A DNA stretch of 64,000 nucleotides from Lyophyllum atratum (taxonomy: Eukaryota; Basidiomycota; Agaricomycetes; Agaricales; Lyophyllaceae), in NCBI GenBank assembly GCA_014905825.1, contig JACGCN010000041.1:310001-374000 (forward strand), read 5' to 3'. Shown in pieces: positions 30,230 through 42,140 of the stretch. Both the position numbers and the translations under genes were made by a program. Positions within the stretch are counted from its first letter, which is position 1. The number at the start of each line of letters is the position of its first letter. The notes under the pieces were generated by a model that had not been told where the DNA came from, did no database searches, and saw only the letters and a program-made list of their open reading frames with translations.

Positions 30230-33200
30230 ACTCCGGCCCACGATATCTTGTCCATCCCTCGTCATGTTACACTTCATCTCGCTGCTGATATAAAGATATA
30301 CCTCAATAAGCTCCATGCCATATTGTCGGAGAAGAGCATCCGCGGCATCAATACTTCCATCGGTGAGCTTGTGGGACAAGAGAAGCTTGAGGGCAGCGGA
30401 TAGCCTGAAGAAATTTTTGGGGTCTTGAGGGTGCATGTTCCGAATGGCCGGCTCAGCCTCGTTCTCTTCATCGTCACTGTCACCGTCCAGTTGTTGACGT
30501 TTTGAGTTTGGTGCCTGCAGCTCAAATTCATTGTCTGATAGAGGTTCGATCGCTCCTGCATCCATGATGCTAGGATCTGGTTCGTCGCCGACATACTGAA
30601 CAACAGTCAAAAAATGTCTCAAAAGGGGTCAAAACCAACATACCGCGGCACGAGCAGTGATTTTTTGTTTTCTACCTGATCGCCGTTGGGTTTGCGATCG
30701 GCTCGCACACTCGGGCTGCAGCTGCCGCTGCCTTTCTCTCTGAAATGATTCGAACAATGCTGCCAATGTGTTGAGCAAGTACCAGCTCTGCCTCAGCATG
30801 CTCAGGACAGTACTCGTCCCAAATCTGGGGGATCTATTGAAGGTCAGCCTCAGCGCATCAAGACAGACATTAAACATACGATGAGTGGGCATACAATTGT
30901 TGCAGCCACCAGCCATTGGTCGGCAGTCAACGAACCACCAGCAGGCTCACCCATCATAGCAGGAAGGCGCCCAAGATAGGAGGGTAGACGCATCTGTATA
31001 AGGGGTGTCAGTCTTTCAAACACAGTCAGGCAGTATGTTGGGGACTAGCCTGCATTAAAAGATCGTGAAACCGAAGAAGCTCTCTTTTTTTCCGCAACAC
31101 TTTTAGCTGCACCCAGATGTTATAGAAATGCGTCTTGACTAACCCTTATTTAGAACAGGTAAGCGAGCTATAGCATGAATATCTGATATACAAGAACATA
31201 CCAAGAATTAAATTATGCATGGGATCAACAACGATCATGCGACAGACATCAAAGTATGGCAGATGCGCAAACTCGCAGTATCGTGTGGCGAACTCCTTGA
31301 TGAAAGCCTTTCGTCGTGTCTCGTTCGGTAATGACTGATACTTGTGCATGAGCTCAGCTTGCTCCTTGTGTGTGCGAGGAAGAAAACCTGATGCAAATTT
31401 GGATGAGATACAGTCGACCGTGAAATAATGAGAAGAAATCATACCATCAGCCTGAAAGGAGGTGGCAGAAGCCTTCTCCGATTGCTGAATCCAGCAGCGG
31501 TGACAATAGAACCTATGACTATGTGATCCAAAACCACTGAGTTTGTGGGCAGCCGGTTTGTCACATATCACACAAATGAGGATCACCCGTATCAGCCGAC
31601 CTAAGGGATACTTCGCACTCTTGGCCAAGAAGCCAAGATGGTAAAGACGAAGCAGCTCATTCACAGATACATGTGCCGCACACTGTATCTGATCCACAGT
31701 CTGCTCCTTCGGGCCCGGCAAGATCCCACTAAGTATACAATTCGCTGTTCTATATCTACATAGTACTTGTACTCAGTCACATGATTCACCGTTGATGATG
31801 TGAAGGACTAACCGTAGATGATGTGGAAAGTTGATGACGTTGAACGTGATCGGGGCCGAGGAATGCGATGGAGCGATATTACTTTTCAGGTAGGAATACC
31901 TGAACCAAAGTCTAAGTATGATATACAAGATACGATGTGGGGAGTCACATACCAATCAACTCCAAGTGTCAAGCCTATACGCAATTCGGTCTCTGACTCC
32001 GGAGGTAGCGGGTTTTCGAAGAACGGCCGACTATCCGGACCTTCAAGGGTCTTGCAAATTTCACCACACAAGGTGCCAAGAACAGTATTTTGATGAAACA
32101 AAGCCTGAAGATATTGTGAAGGTGCTCTTTGCGCAACACCACTATGATAAGTGAACATATAGTAAAGCAAATTTTGTATTTTGTTGAAACTCATAGTGTG
32201 AACAAATTCAGAATTTATTCCGTAAAGAAATGTAAAAAAACATTCACAATATTTTAACAATATGATCAGTGAATACTTCATAATATGTTCACAATATAGT
32301 GAGGTAGTCCAGACTATGGTGAAGATATGGTGAAAATATTTTGACTACCTGACTATATCGTGAACATATTATGAAATCTTTGCTGATTATATTGTGAAAA
32401 TATTGTGAAGGTTTTTTACATATCTTTAGACAATTAATTCTGAATTTGTTCACACTATGATTTTCGATAAAATACAAGATTGGGCCTATCATATCTTTAT
32501 TTATCATAGTGTTATCACACAAAGAGCACCTTTACAATATTTTCAGGCTTTGTCTCATCAAAATATTGTCCTGGGCACCTTGTGCCATCGAAGTTGCCAA
32601 TATACTCCCCGGATTTTCGCGGTATCGAACACCATTGCTCAAGTATGTCATCGACGCCGTCCACACTTAGAATATCTCTGAGCTGTTCTTGGATTGATTT
32701 CGTAACTCGTTGGAAATTGTAGTGCTGGTTGTCCCCGTTGTGGCTCTGCCGTAAGTCCAGTTGCCCGTCGGGCAGGAGGATCTTTGAACAGTGGAGTTTG
32801 GCAGATAATGCATGTGTGCGGTGTTGATTCAGATGCTGGATAGACCTCGAGGCATTTGGGACACATCGGGAGGACTTGAAACGAAGGGTCGACTCCCAGA
32901 TGCTTGGACACTGATGGGAGAGTCTTGTACATGTCTTCGGCATTTAGAGAGGTCAACAACAACGAGAATGTGAAAGCTATGATCAGGAGCACGGCATGGC
33001 ATGCGGCAAATGGCAAATGGAAGTGCGTGTGAAGCCACACAACAAGGAGGTAGAGCAGTCGAACAGCGGGATGAGAGTGGGTTGGGTTGCTTGAGTTCCT
33101 GGGGGTGACGGACGTAGTCGTAGTCGTCGGTTGATAGAACGGGTCCGGATAGTTTTCATCGGAAATAGAAGGGGGTAAGTTTTGTTGGGAAGGGAGTCGG

Positions 33201-33975
33201 CATTGCCGTTGGTTGCGGCATTGTCAGTATGAAACCCGTCTGCCTCTGAGGCTGGGAGGTCGGGTTCGACACCGGAATAATCGAGCCCTTCTTCATCATC
33301 ACTTGGATCATCCCATGTATCTGGGACGACTGGACCGGACATAGCAAGCTCTCGCAGCGAGTTGGCAAGCACTTGCTCAATGTGGACACGGCCTCGTTCT
33401 TCTGCTTCCGTAAGTTGTGAACTCGTGGCTACCCTTTGAGAGTAGGTATCTTCAAGATGGGTAACAGGTGCAGGGTATTGTTCCGGGCGGGCTTGGGAAG
33501 AAGTGCCGTGTGCTCCTAACGCAGGAAGTGTGCGTATATCGGAATCTGTCTCGCCCGAGCCGGCAGAATGGAAAACTGGCGAGGGCGGGGCAAATTCAAA
33601 GGTAAAGGCTGAAGGAAGCAGCTGATCTTAACTGACATGCATTAGGTGAAGTAAGAATTAAGATATGACGGATACAACACACCGTGTTGAACAGGCTGGA
33701 GGCTCCAGGAACCTGCCGTATCATTTTGCTGTGCGGATGACCTTGTTTCACGCCCGATATTTGTTTGTCGAGAGTCTGAATTATTGTTGATACTCGTAGA
33801 CTGGGTGCTGGAGGCGGAGGCAACAGGATCCCGCCGCTTTGGAGGTTTGGCTCTGAGCTGTACCGGCACGCTAGAGATATGTCTAAGATCTCGCGCCAAG
33901 TGGGATTTTCGGGTTGTGGGAGGGACCATTGCACCATTGCAGCTAGAGCAGGGACATGGAACACGGCCTGCCATC
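30230..33975 (-). pseudogene. Plavaka-type (CACTA superfamily, tnp2-like) transposase relic
   Basis: Minus-strand exons follow the order of Agaricomycete Plavaka/Transposase_21 proteins. The N terminus has CPCSSCNGA..PPTTRKSHL near 33950. Next come an acidic region with DTWDDPSDDEEG and the segment around NAEDMYKTLPSVSKHLGVDPSF with a C-x2-C pair. Then come GNFDGEICKTLEGPD (split by a MITE) and ESETELRIGLTLGVDW. The core follows: LPGPKEQTVDQIQ, LVRVILICVICDKPAAHKL, FGSHSHRFYCHRCWIQQ, FLPRTHKEQAELM and YFDVCRMIVVDPMHNLILG. Downstream are SYLGRLPAMMGEPAGGSL, TADQWLVAATI and KNFFRLSAALKLLLS. The C-terminal end appears truncated near 30230. The exons are scattered and the MITE breaks the frame, so it is not functional as it stands. 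Confidence 0.85.
32067..32584. mobile_element. CACTA-like MITE B (518 bp) in the Plavaka relic
   Basis: Both ends read inward as CACAAGGTGCC. The TIRs are long (well over 100 bp) and diverged by a few percent, including TATTTTGATGARACAAAGCC and AAGGTGCTCTTTG. A 3-bp duplication cca flanks it at 32064-32066 and 32585-32587. Removing the element and one duplication restores GNFDGEICKTLEG in frame. The body is AT-rich and non-coding. Confidence 0.92.
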
Positions 33976-34242
33976 GATTTCAACCAGCCACGCTTGTTGG
34001 ATGCGAGTCGGGCTTAGGTGAGGGGACAAAAAGGAGAACGGAGCTGTTTTCAACCATTTGACGTGGGTACAGGATTCTGAAGGACATGTTGAGTTAAAAG
34101 AGTTAGAGATATAGAGATAGCTCGAGATAAGGAGGTATCGCAAGTTAAAGATAGCCAGTTGGCGGACAAGTTGTCCATGTTGAGGGCGTCATGTGTCAGA
34201 CGATTACCTAAGTTTCAAGTCCTGTGACTGAACGCGTCGCAT

Positions 34243-34286
34243 TCAACAAACCGTGTTTTGGACCTGTCCAAAACGCGGTTCGTTGA
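34243..34286. repeat. Inverted repeat, 19-bp arms with a 4-nt loop
   Basis: The arms at 34244-34262 and 34267-34285 pair with two mismatches (CAACAAACCGTGTTTTGGA against its partner). Confidence 0.85.
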
Positions 34287-34548
34287 CTACACGTGTAAGT
34301 CACGTTGACGTCGCGACTCCGGTCTACGTGTTCTGTGACTTATCTGAGGGATTCACATTCAAATATGTAGAGAAACACTTGTTAAGAAAAGGTCTTGAGT
34401 CTACAAATATCTAGTAAAAAGTTGTGCTGAAAGAGTGTAAAGAGAGTGATTCCCCTCAACCGATTCCAACCAGAAAGCATCTCAGTCGCTGACCCAGAAA
34501 TGTATAAATCACTCTCAGCCAGCGCACTCAGTGATAGAAACCGAAAAG

Positions 34549-34625
34549 TGACTACACCAGGAATTGAACCTGGGACCTCCTGCAAACTAGACAGGTTGCT
34601 CTAACCACTGAGCTACCAGTACAGA
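34549..34625 (-). repeat. tRNA-derived (SINE-like) sequence
   Basis: On the minus strand it has a perfect A-box (TAGCTCAGTGG, D-stem GCTC/GAGC), a T-arm with B-box (GGTTCAATTCC) and a 5-bp T-stem CCAGG/CCTGG. The acceptor stem does not pair and the anticodon arm is one base out of register, so it is not a functional tRNA. A TTTT run follows. The sequence continues toward 34400 without coding potential, as expected for a SINE body, but I cannot place its 3' end. Confidence 0.55.
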
Positions 34626-35064
34626 AGAAGTTGGTTACTAGAATATTGTAACCAAGGATAATCATGGTGTCCAACTATCAACTAGGGTGCACTGTGAGAG
34701 CTGGCACACTGGATAGTATCTCTGGATCACTCAGAGGATCTAACCTATTACATGACTTGACTCATCATCATGTAACACTCAGTTCCTCTCTGAAAAAAGT
34801 CGCCAATTTTCTGGGATGGAAACGAGATACTTTCTCTTCTTGATTACATCAAGTGCTGATGAACATTACAGACTATGTGGCCAAAAGTAATTGCTATGCC
34901 TGGGCGTCCCGAATGTTTGGAAAGATACCGGAGGTGTGTGAGAGTATACCACATAGATGTCCCCACTTAAACCATTTTGCAGGCCCATTTAAAATATTTT
35001 TTGGGACATAGAAAGGACTCCATCGTGGCAGACGGAATACCAAGCCCCAGACCGGAACATTGAC

Positions 35065-35652
35065 ATGACCGTGGCTCAGCATGAACACATGACTGATGAT
35101 ATGTCCGTCATTGACATCCACTCGTCAGTGGCCTGGGATGCCAGCAAGTCGCTTGCGACTCTCCCGCAGGCATTTAGAGATGCAATTAAGGGCAATACAA
35201 TCCTGGAGGATTTACTCCAGCGTTATGCAGAGGCTGATCTGAACGTCAAGACTCAAACAAATATGTACTTTGACGAGGCACTGAAGGTAAGTCGTAACCT
35301 GAATAGCGTGTCCTGAATTTCACTTATGACTCTTTCAGCATGCGGAACCATCGGAGGAAGGCAATGCGGCTATAGATGAAGCTTCGGACGTTTTTGAGCA
35401 ACTGATTCATTGGTTCAATGACCTGCACCTAAAGGTATGCCTTGGTCTCCATCTACGCTAGCAAGGCCTAACTCGTTGTTGGATCAGCACCTGAAGAGCA
35501 CCATGGGAAAGTTTGGGCCACGTACCCAGGTAGCGCCTACCGTTTCTGTGGCGCCCAATGAAGAAAGAAACAGTAGAAACACTCAGCAATCTGCTATCCC
35601 AGGAGCATCCAACGAAACCTCTGATCCACAATCACCACCCATCCATCCTTGA
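35065..35652 (+). CDS. Hypothetical three-exon protein
   Basis: Unrecognised. ATG at 35065. Exons are 35065-35286, 35339-35434 and 35488-35652, joined by introns with GTAAGT..TTTCAG and GTATGC..GATCAG that keep the frame. The result is about 160 residues. The first two exons look like helical protein (AFRDAIKGNTILEDLLQRYAE, ASDVFEQLIHWFNDLHLK). The third is Ser/Gln/Pro-rich and ends in TGA. It could be the N-terminal part of a longer degraded gene whose traces continue to 36840. Confidence 0.5.
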
Positions 35653-36019
35653 TGAAGAAACCTGTACCGCCGCAGTGGCAGCGTCAACGACAATGAGCGA
35701 CACAGTTGCGTAACGGACAAGTCCATCTGAACAACATCACCTCCGCTCACCCCTTAGTGCCCCTGACCTTGGAGAACGGTGGTGTCAAAGCTCGGCAAGC
35801 TGTGGTGGAGTACTTTCTTTGGCGACTGAAGGTCGGGGATTGCCAAGCTGTCAACCATTGTCACTACTGTCAAGAGGAGGGTCCTGGCAGAAAAGACTTT
35901 GACAAGGATTGAAGAAACAACATCAATCAGCAAACCTGGACATGCGAAAACAGGCGCTTTGCAAAGGAATTTTGCAGGAGTGGACTTTTAATCGCCTGAG
36001 AACCAGCTGCCGAATTTGA

Positions 36020-36837
36020 AGACCACTTTGACGAGTGCCTCACTGAGGCGCTCATCCAGATGTTTACGGAGAGAGGTCAAGGCAAGACCCAGTAAGCACT
36101 TTGTAAACTGTTGTACGCTTTCTTCCTAGACTAATTCTTGCATATAACTCCAGGGACGTTCATATCCTGTCACACAGGGTCGTCCTTGCCAACGGCGGTT
36201 ACCAGATAACACATTTTGTCCATTTTGTCTTTTTGACCCAACGCTCAGCTGGGATAATAGAATGATGTATGTCTTTTGTCATAATATTCCTTCCTGATAA
36301 TGAACATGTTTCAGGTCCGTTCGTGGCACATCTGGAATGTTAAAGCATATTGTAGCTCACGGAAAGCGGGACAACAAGTTTGATCTCACCAAGCAGTTAC
36401 GCTGTCGGTTTCCTGAGTGTGATGTGGAGGAAGGACCTGCTGAAGATGCAGAGGTAGAGACTGGAGAGGGTTCCGCCGGTGGTGACACAAAGTAAGTCCT
36501 TGACTTGACTGACATGAGGGCGTTGTCTAATGTTGTCCAGTTTGTGCAGCGTCCCAGGAATGTTCAGCCATCTGCACAATGTTCACAATTACCAGCTGCT
36601 GCAATGCTTGACAATAGGCCTGGGCACGATCACAGCAACGACACGACACTGGAACGCAGCTTAAACCCTGGCGATAAGACATTGTTCTACCACGACGATA
36701 TCATGAGGATTCGGCAACTTCTTGGGAATGACGAGTATGGCACGGTATGCTTGGTTGAGGATTGTCGCAGGGCGGAGGTGAGACGTCGGAATCTGAAGGA
36801 GATTGAGAAGGAATACAGGACGCATGAGGGAAGATAA
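36020..36837 (+). pseudogene. Unrecognised spliced coding remnants
   Basis: Short protein-like segments are separated by plausible introns: EDHFDECLTEALIQMFTERG (about 36020-36090), then RGTSGMLKHIVAHGKRDNKF..LRCRFPECDVEEG (about 36325-36492), and a last segment ending LGNDEYGTVCLVEDCRRAEV (to 36837). The His/Cys spacing in the middle segment could be a degenerate zinc finger. Stops interrupt the region before 36020. No family recognised. Confidence 0.35.
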
Positions 36838-39720
36838 TCCTCTACTGCAGAGAGTGAATAGATAAATTGTTTCCTGACGTAGTAATTGAAATCATGTTCT
36901 CTCATTAATTGTAACTAGTAGTAGCAGAAATAATTTTTAAAAAAGTAGCATGGTACGTATCCAGGACCTGTTGGCATTTACCAAGGTGTGCATTTGCGGA
37001 ATAGGACCTCGCAATTCCAGTGTTGATGTACAGTAGTCTTGGTCCTGACTTTGCTAAATTGATGCGATGAGTCAATACTTTCTTACGTAGCGAGCACTAT
37101 CTGTTGTTTGAGGTCATCGTGAAGCTTCTGGCCCAAGTTCCTGTATCTTTCTGAGTGAGACGGTTATGCTGGGAGATGAGGCCTCATTTCCAGTTTCTAA
37201 GAATGGTGAGCGCAGAAAAGCAGGACAAAGAAGGAAGGCTGGGGAATGCGGCAGCCTTTTGGTATAAGAATGAGTAGAGGTCACTTACTGAGCCTGACTT
37301 GCGACCAGCCAGAGTCTGTCTTTGTGGGTGGGAGGTACTGACTGGTGAGCGCTACAACATAATTAGCATTATGCGTTGGCCTATGATTTGCTCCACGCAA
37401 CAGAGCTGCTTGTGCGTCTATATAGACCTTGTCTTTCGGCTGGAGACCTGGGAGGACTAGGGTGATCCTGCAAAAAAGTGAGTATATGCATTCTGAATCG
37501 TGGACGACCCACCGAGCTGTTTATGGGCGATTTGGGTGTCGGTAACTCATCATCAAGAGGAGACGTCAGGGGAGTCGATTGTTGTTCAGAGCTTGGTTGC
37601 CACCCCTTGTTTCCGTTTCCTGCTGGGATTTTCCTGGACATTTGAGTGTAAGTGTGGATGCATGACGCGTATTGAAAGGAAAACCAGACCTTATCAGATG
37701 GGCGCTGTCTTGCGTTCCACAGTCTTTGTTGAATCCTCCTAATAGAATCATCAATGTAACGAGTGGTAGGCGAAATGTACGGCAAGACCTTTGTGCCGCC
37801 ATTAGCAAAATCCTTTCCTCCACTTGCTTCTTGACTTTCTGCAGGCTTAGCCTCTCATGGGTGAATGGGTCCAGCTCCTGTACAGCCTATAAGTTCTGGA
37901 ACACTGGTGAGTGAAGGTGACAGACCATGACACGCACACGTGATTTGGATTTTGAACGCGAGCATCATATCAGGTCGCCTCCAAGTCACGTCCTCCCCTC
38001 TATCTCCAAGACCAAGTATATCAAGACCATGGATCAAGTGTCACCAAATGCAAGTCCAAAGACCTTCAATTAAACTTCTTGCTGTGTTCCGCAAGGATCA
38101 CGCTTGTATTGTGAGCGATCGCAAAGACCTGCTGCTTGTGTATGAAACAGTGAGTTGGACATTCTTCTTGATATCCTGTAAACACTCAGATTTCTCTCAG
38201 TTTGGATCCACCATACTTCTCGACTGCGCATGGGATACCATGGACATCCAAAAGCAAAAACCAGTACACCATACACCACACTTTCATGGGTTGCTGAACC
38301 GTATCTGCACTCGCTGCCCCCTGTACGAAGGAACCCTCAACGACGACATTGACAAACATACTAGTGCCCTTGCCCACTAATAGTGTTTTGAGGTCCGGTC
38401 GGGTCCGGTTCTTGACCATATTTGGTCACAACCGCGACCGCGACCGGTTTGCATTCTCAAGGCGACGACCGGACCATGCACGATGCGGTTACGACCGGTT
38501 CAAGTCGGTTGTAGCCAGTTGCAACTGGCTACGACCGAGCATCAAGACATGGAGCTCACACATGAGGTGCATAGCGGGCCGCTATGCACCTCAAGGACAA
38601 CCATATCTCTTTGTATCACATCTTGGTCCATCTCGCATCTGTGAAGGTCGCCAAGTATGTGCACGAGTTTGTCTGCTCACACCCTTCAACTATTCCCGAA
38701 GGCCTGGGTATCCTGTGGCATGACATAGACTTTGATGAAGAGGACTGACGCTTACGTGACTTGTTGATACCAAGAAAATGGACTTGTAATTATGCTATTT
38801 GTTGTCGTACGTTGGGTAGATGTTTGAGCTGAGGAGAACATGAGTGACAAGAGGATAGGTGACTTACATTGGTGTTCATGAATTCAAAAAGCTCCCATGC
38901 CAGTCACTGTGATGCAGAGGAAAATTGCAAGCTGCTGCTCATTGCTCAAGTGCTTGGTTGGTGTGAGGCCACACTTGATGCAGAGTGCTTGGACAAGCTT
39001 CAGAAAGACATGAGGCGCCATTCCAAAGGCTCATCGAAATCGTCCCGGATGGCCTGAATATATGGTTATTTTTGGTGTCAGAAAGTCACAAGGTGCCAGT
39101 TGAATCACCTTCCAGAAGCTCATCTACCCATGCCTGACCCAAGAGAGCTGAAGTGTGCATAGGGACCTTCTCTCCTCCATGCTCGGCAGCAGCAGGGATT
39201 TGAAAGGCAGTGAAGGTAGTAACAGCAGCAGCAATCTTTCTGACTCTTTTCCGGTGCTCCAAGTGAGGGGAAACGGTCTTTTTCTTGCTTGTGACAGGAC
39301 GAAGAAAGACCATCGAGTTGTATAGCAAGAAAAATTGGTTTTCACGTGACGATGATGTGAACGGGCGCATCTGTGACGGTCTCGCAATTGTCACACCGTG
39401 ACTTGTGATGATAGCTAGAGGAGCTTCATGATACCGTTTACGGACATAGCTGCACATTTACTAATTGGTCTATCAACTAATTTGGGATCCCGAACAGGGC
39501 CTAAGTTCGTGCTCGTTGCCAACCCGCATTTTTTCGCATACCTCGCGAGTCCCTCGGTCCTTGTCCGGCGTCGTAATCGTCGTATCTTATGGGCATTTGG
39601 TCCGTAAAACCATTATTGTCAAACACTTTCCAAGTCTAAGTTCAACTCGGACTTCAACTTCACTTTCCGAAAGAGAAAGGCAAACTTCTTTGTCAGAATG
39701 TCCAATTTGAAGTGCTAGTC
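36838..39720. other. No gene recognised; palindromic repeats at 38381-38600
   Basis: No convincing coding segments. At 38381 a TAGTGTTTTGAGGTCCGG sequence again resembles a hAT-type terminus. It is followed by CCGGTC/GACCGG motifs and then a 31-bp near-perfect palindrome (38563-38593). Confidence 0.4.
38563..38593. repeat. 31-bp palindrome (15-bp arms around one base)
   Basis: TGAGGTGCATAGCGG at 38563-38577 is exactly complementary to 38579-38593. Confidence 0.95.
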
Positions 39721-41433
39721 ATGCTGTGCGTGGAGATTTTATCACCCAGGAAAAAGAAAAAATGTCATGAGGACATGGAGAACTTGAGAGTGCCGGTATG
39801 TTCTTATCTTGAATTCTTCTGACCTCTGACATATTTCTTCCCAGGAACAGGGAGCTATTCCTGTGTCAGTGGAGATCAACCGATGTGGTGATGATGAAGA
39901 TGTTTTTTTGGACAACTCGCGACACGGTACTCGGAACAATGCCAATGGACTTTTCACCACATTTTCCACCCATAAGCAGCCTGCCACTGCCGCAGCTGAT
40001 ACATCCTACATCCAGTATTCTCTCCCTCCCCCTCGAAAAAAGTCGGCATGGGTGGAAGACACTTGCGATGATGATGACATGTCTGTTCTCATGTCAAATC
40101 ACGATGATGACATCTCACTTCTGGCGTCTCATGATCCCAACCCACGCGATCTAACCGACACCCATTTCATCACGTCGGAAGAGCTGAGAGGTCCTGATCG
40201 ACCCGAAATCCAAAATGAGATCAGAGAAGGGAAATTGTGCGAGGCACCGACATTCCAAGCATCACTCGCATTGAAGGATTTGAATGAAAAATTGAGGGGA
40301 CCGTCTAAGGGGAAAGGAGGAGGATATAGGGCACCCGACCTTGATCCATTTGTCTGACTGTGGCTGGACGGAATGCGCGCATTCCTCAATTCATACACGG
40401 ACCGGAGATCCTTGACCTATGATAAATGGGGTGCATCATCTTATCAAGCGGCTGTTGGATTAGGAAGAGGGAGATACTGTGCACGCAACCTCCGTCGCCT
40501 ATGCTGTGCTTACATATATGATCGTGAGGTCCTTCCTGTCAATCCTTATGGTGATTGGAATGAGACAATGCTCATTGACGAAGACTTGGTCAATGACATT
40601 ACTTTGTACCTCCAGGAACTTGGCAATAACATCACGGCTCAAAAACTTGTCCAGTATCTTGCGAGACCCGACATAAAGGAGAAACACAGCATCACAAAAT
40701 CTATCTCTACCTGCACCGCCCAGCGCTATCTCCACCTTCTTGGCTACCGCTTCCAGCACACACCGAAGGGGCAGTTTGCAGACGGGCATGAGCGCGCCGA
40801 CGTTGTTTACTATCGCGATCACAAATATATTCCCCGGCTCGCTGAACTCCAAGAAGAGATGCGTGCATTTGTTGACGGGAACCCCGAATACGGCCCTATC
40901 ATGGGACTCCTTGTGGTCTCATGGTTCCATGACGAGAGCATTTTCTATGCTCATGATCGTCATACAAGAAGGGTGATGGTGCTTCTCTGATGATCGCAGA
41001 TTAAGTCTCGGCAGAATTTGGGTGGCTGCGTTCTCTCGATGAGCGGAGTGCGCGTCGTGTCATGCGCCCCGGGAAGAACAAGGATGGATATTTCACAAGT
41101 GATGATATTCTTAAACAGGTCGACGAAGCCATGGACATCACGGAACAGGGCTACCCAGGCATGGAGCATGTCTTCATTTATGACAATGCACCCTCCCATC
41201 TCAAGCGCGCTGATGGTGCACCCTCGGCACGACACATGCCGAAATTTACTCCATCCGAAGGCAAGAACTGGCAAGTCGAGGTTACTAAGCGCACCCCAGA
41301 CGGTAAACCGGTTGACACAGCAGACGGCAAGTACGAAAAGATCAAGATCCCGATGAGTGATGCTGCTCTCAACGGACAGCTGCAGCCTCTCTACTTTGGT
41401 CCAGCCCATCCCCGAGCCGGAATCTTTAAAGGC
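39721..41433 (+). pseudogene. IS630/Tc1-mariner-like DDE transposase, 5' part (decayed)
   Basis: ATG at 39721 (MLCVEILSPRKKKKCHED). The intron 39796-39844 leads into an acidic N-terminal region, then a helix-turn-helix-like region (LGRGRYCARNLRRLCCAYIYD, LPVNPYGDWNETMLIDEDLV, ITAQKLVQYLARPD). The DDE core follows, with first Asp in VSWFHDESIFYAHDR and second Asp in FIYDNAPSHLKR. Lesions: TGA at 40355-40357 (probably an Arg CGA), loss of about 50 bp with a frameshift after YAHDRH near 40965, and TAA in GDGASLMIAD near 41013. The remainder continues at 46763 after the copia-2 insertion: ..RAGIFKG joins MAEILIE in frame when the copia and one aaggc are removed. Confidence 0.8.
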
Positions 41434-41795
41434 TGTTGGAAACGCCTTCTGGGCTATCTAATCTCGTTCCCAACCTATCTCCCATCAACCATCTTGATGG
41501 TTGTTACTGTACAGCATTCCTGTGTTGCAGGCTGTGTTGGTTGCATCACCATCTTGATGGTGACTTACTACACTGCCTGTTGACCAGATCAGTTTCCTTA
41601 GCTACCATCTAACCAGTGCACACAGCCTTCTTGTGCACAGTATATATAGTAGATTAGATTGACCTGAAGTCCCCAGTTTCTAACTTCGGACTTCAGGTGA
41701 GTAGATCAGTCAGTTCCTCAATAAACTAGTTTCTAACTTCGGACTTCAGCTTGTAGCTGTCTAACCTGACATCCCTGCGCTTGCCTGTTCTAACA
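41434..41795 (+). repeat. 5' LTR of copia-2 (362 bp)
   Basis: Starts TGTTGGAAACGCC and ends TTCTAACA. It contains two hairpins, AACCATC/GATGGTT and CACCATC/GATGGTG, and a doubled 22-bp motif AGTTTCTAACTTCGGACTTC. The 3' LTR lacks 25 bp present here near 41466-41490. Confidence 0.96.
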
Positions 41796-41815
41796 GGTTA
41801 TGGGCCCCGCGCTCT
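41796..41815 (+). other. Primer-binding site of copia-2 (half-tRNA iMet type)
   Basis: GGTTATGGGCCCCGCG directly follows the LTR. It is complementary to the anticodon arm of initiator tRNA-Met, as in copia-1. Confidence 0.78.
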
Positions 41816-42140
41816 AAGAGCTTAGTTCGATTTTTTGATTCTCACTTGCCTTTATAGTGTGTGCAGCTCCCTTTAGTTACTTTGCCTTCCAACTGTTGGG
41901 CCTCTACCCTTTAGTGGGTGTTGCTTATAACCTACCTCAGAAATATCGCGGTAACCCCGTTGATCTGGGAGGTGTTACAACTGGGAAGTCAGCAGTTACA
42001 TACCTACCTTTACTATACCTCGCTTTTCCTGCTGCACACATTCCTGAAGGCTCAAATTGGAACCCTGCCAGCTCATTATTGCTGGAACTTGGTTGTATTC
42101 CATTTGATTCATAGTGTTCAAAACACCCCAAAGCGCCATC

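Noticed and set aside
34549..34625. Functional tRNA-Thr (apparent AGT anticodon)
   Set aside because: The acceptor stem does not pair and the anticodon arm is one base out of register; treated as SINE-like.
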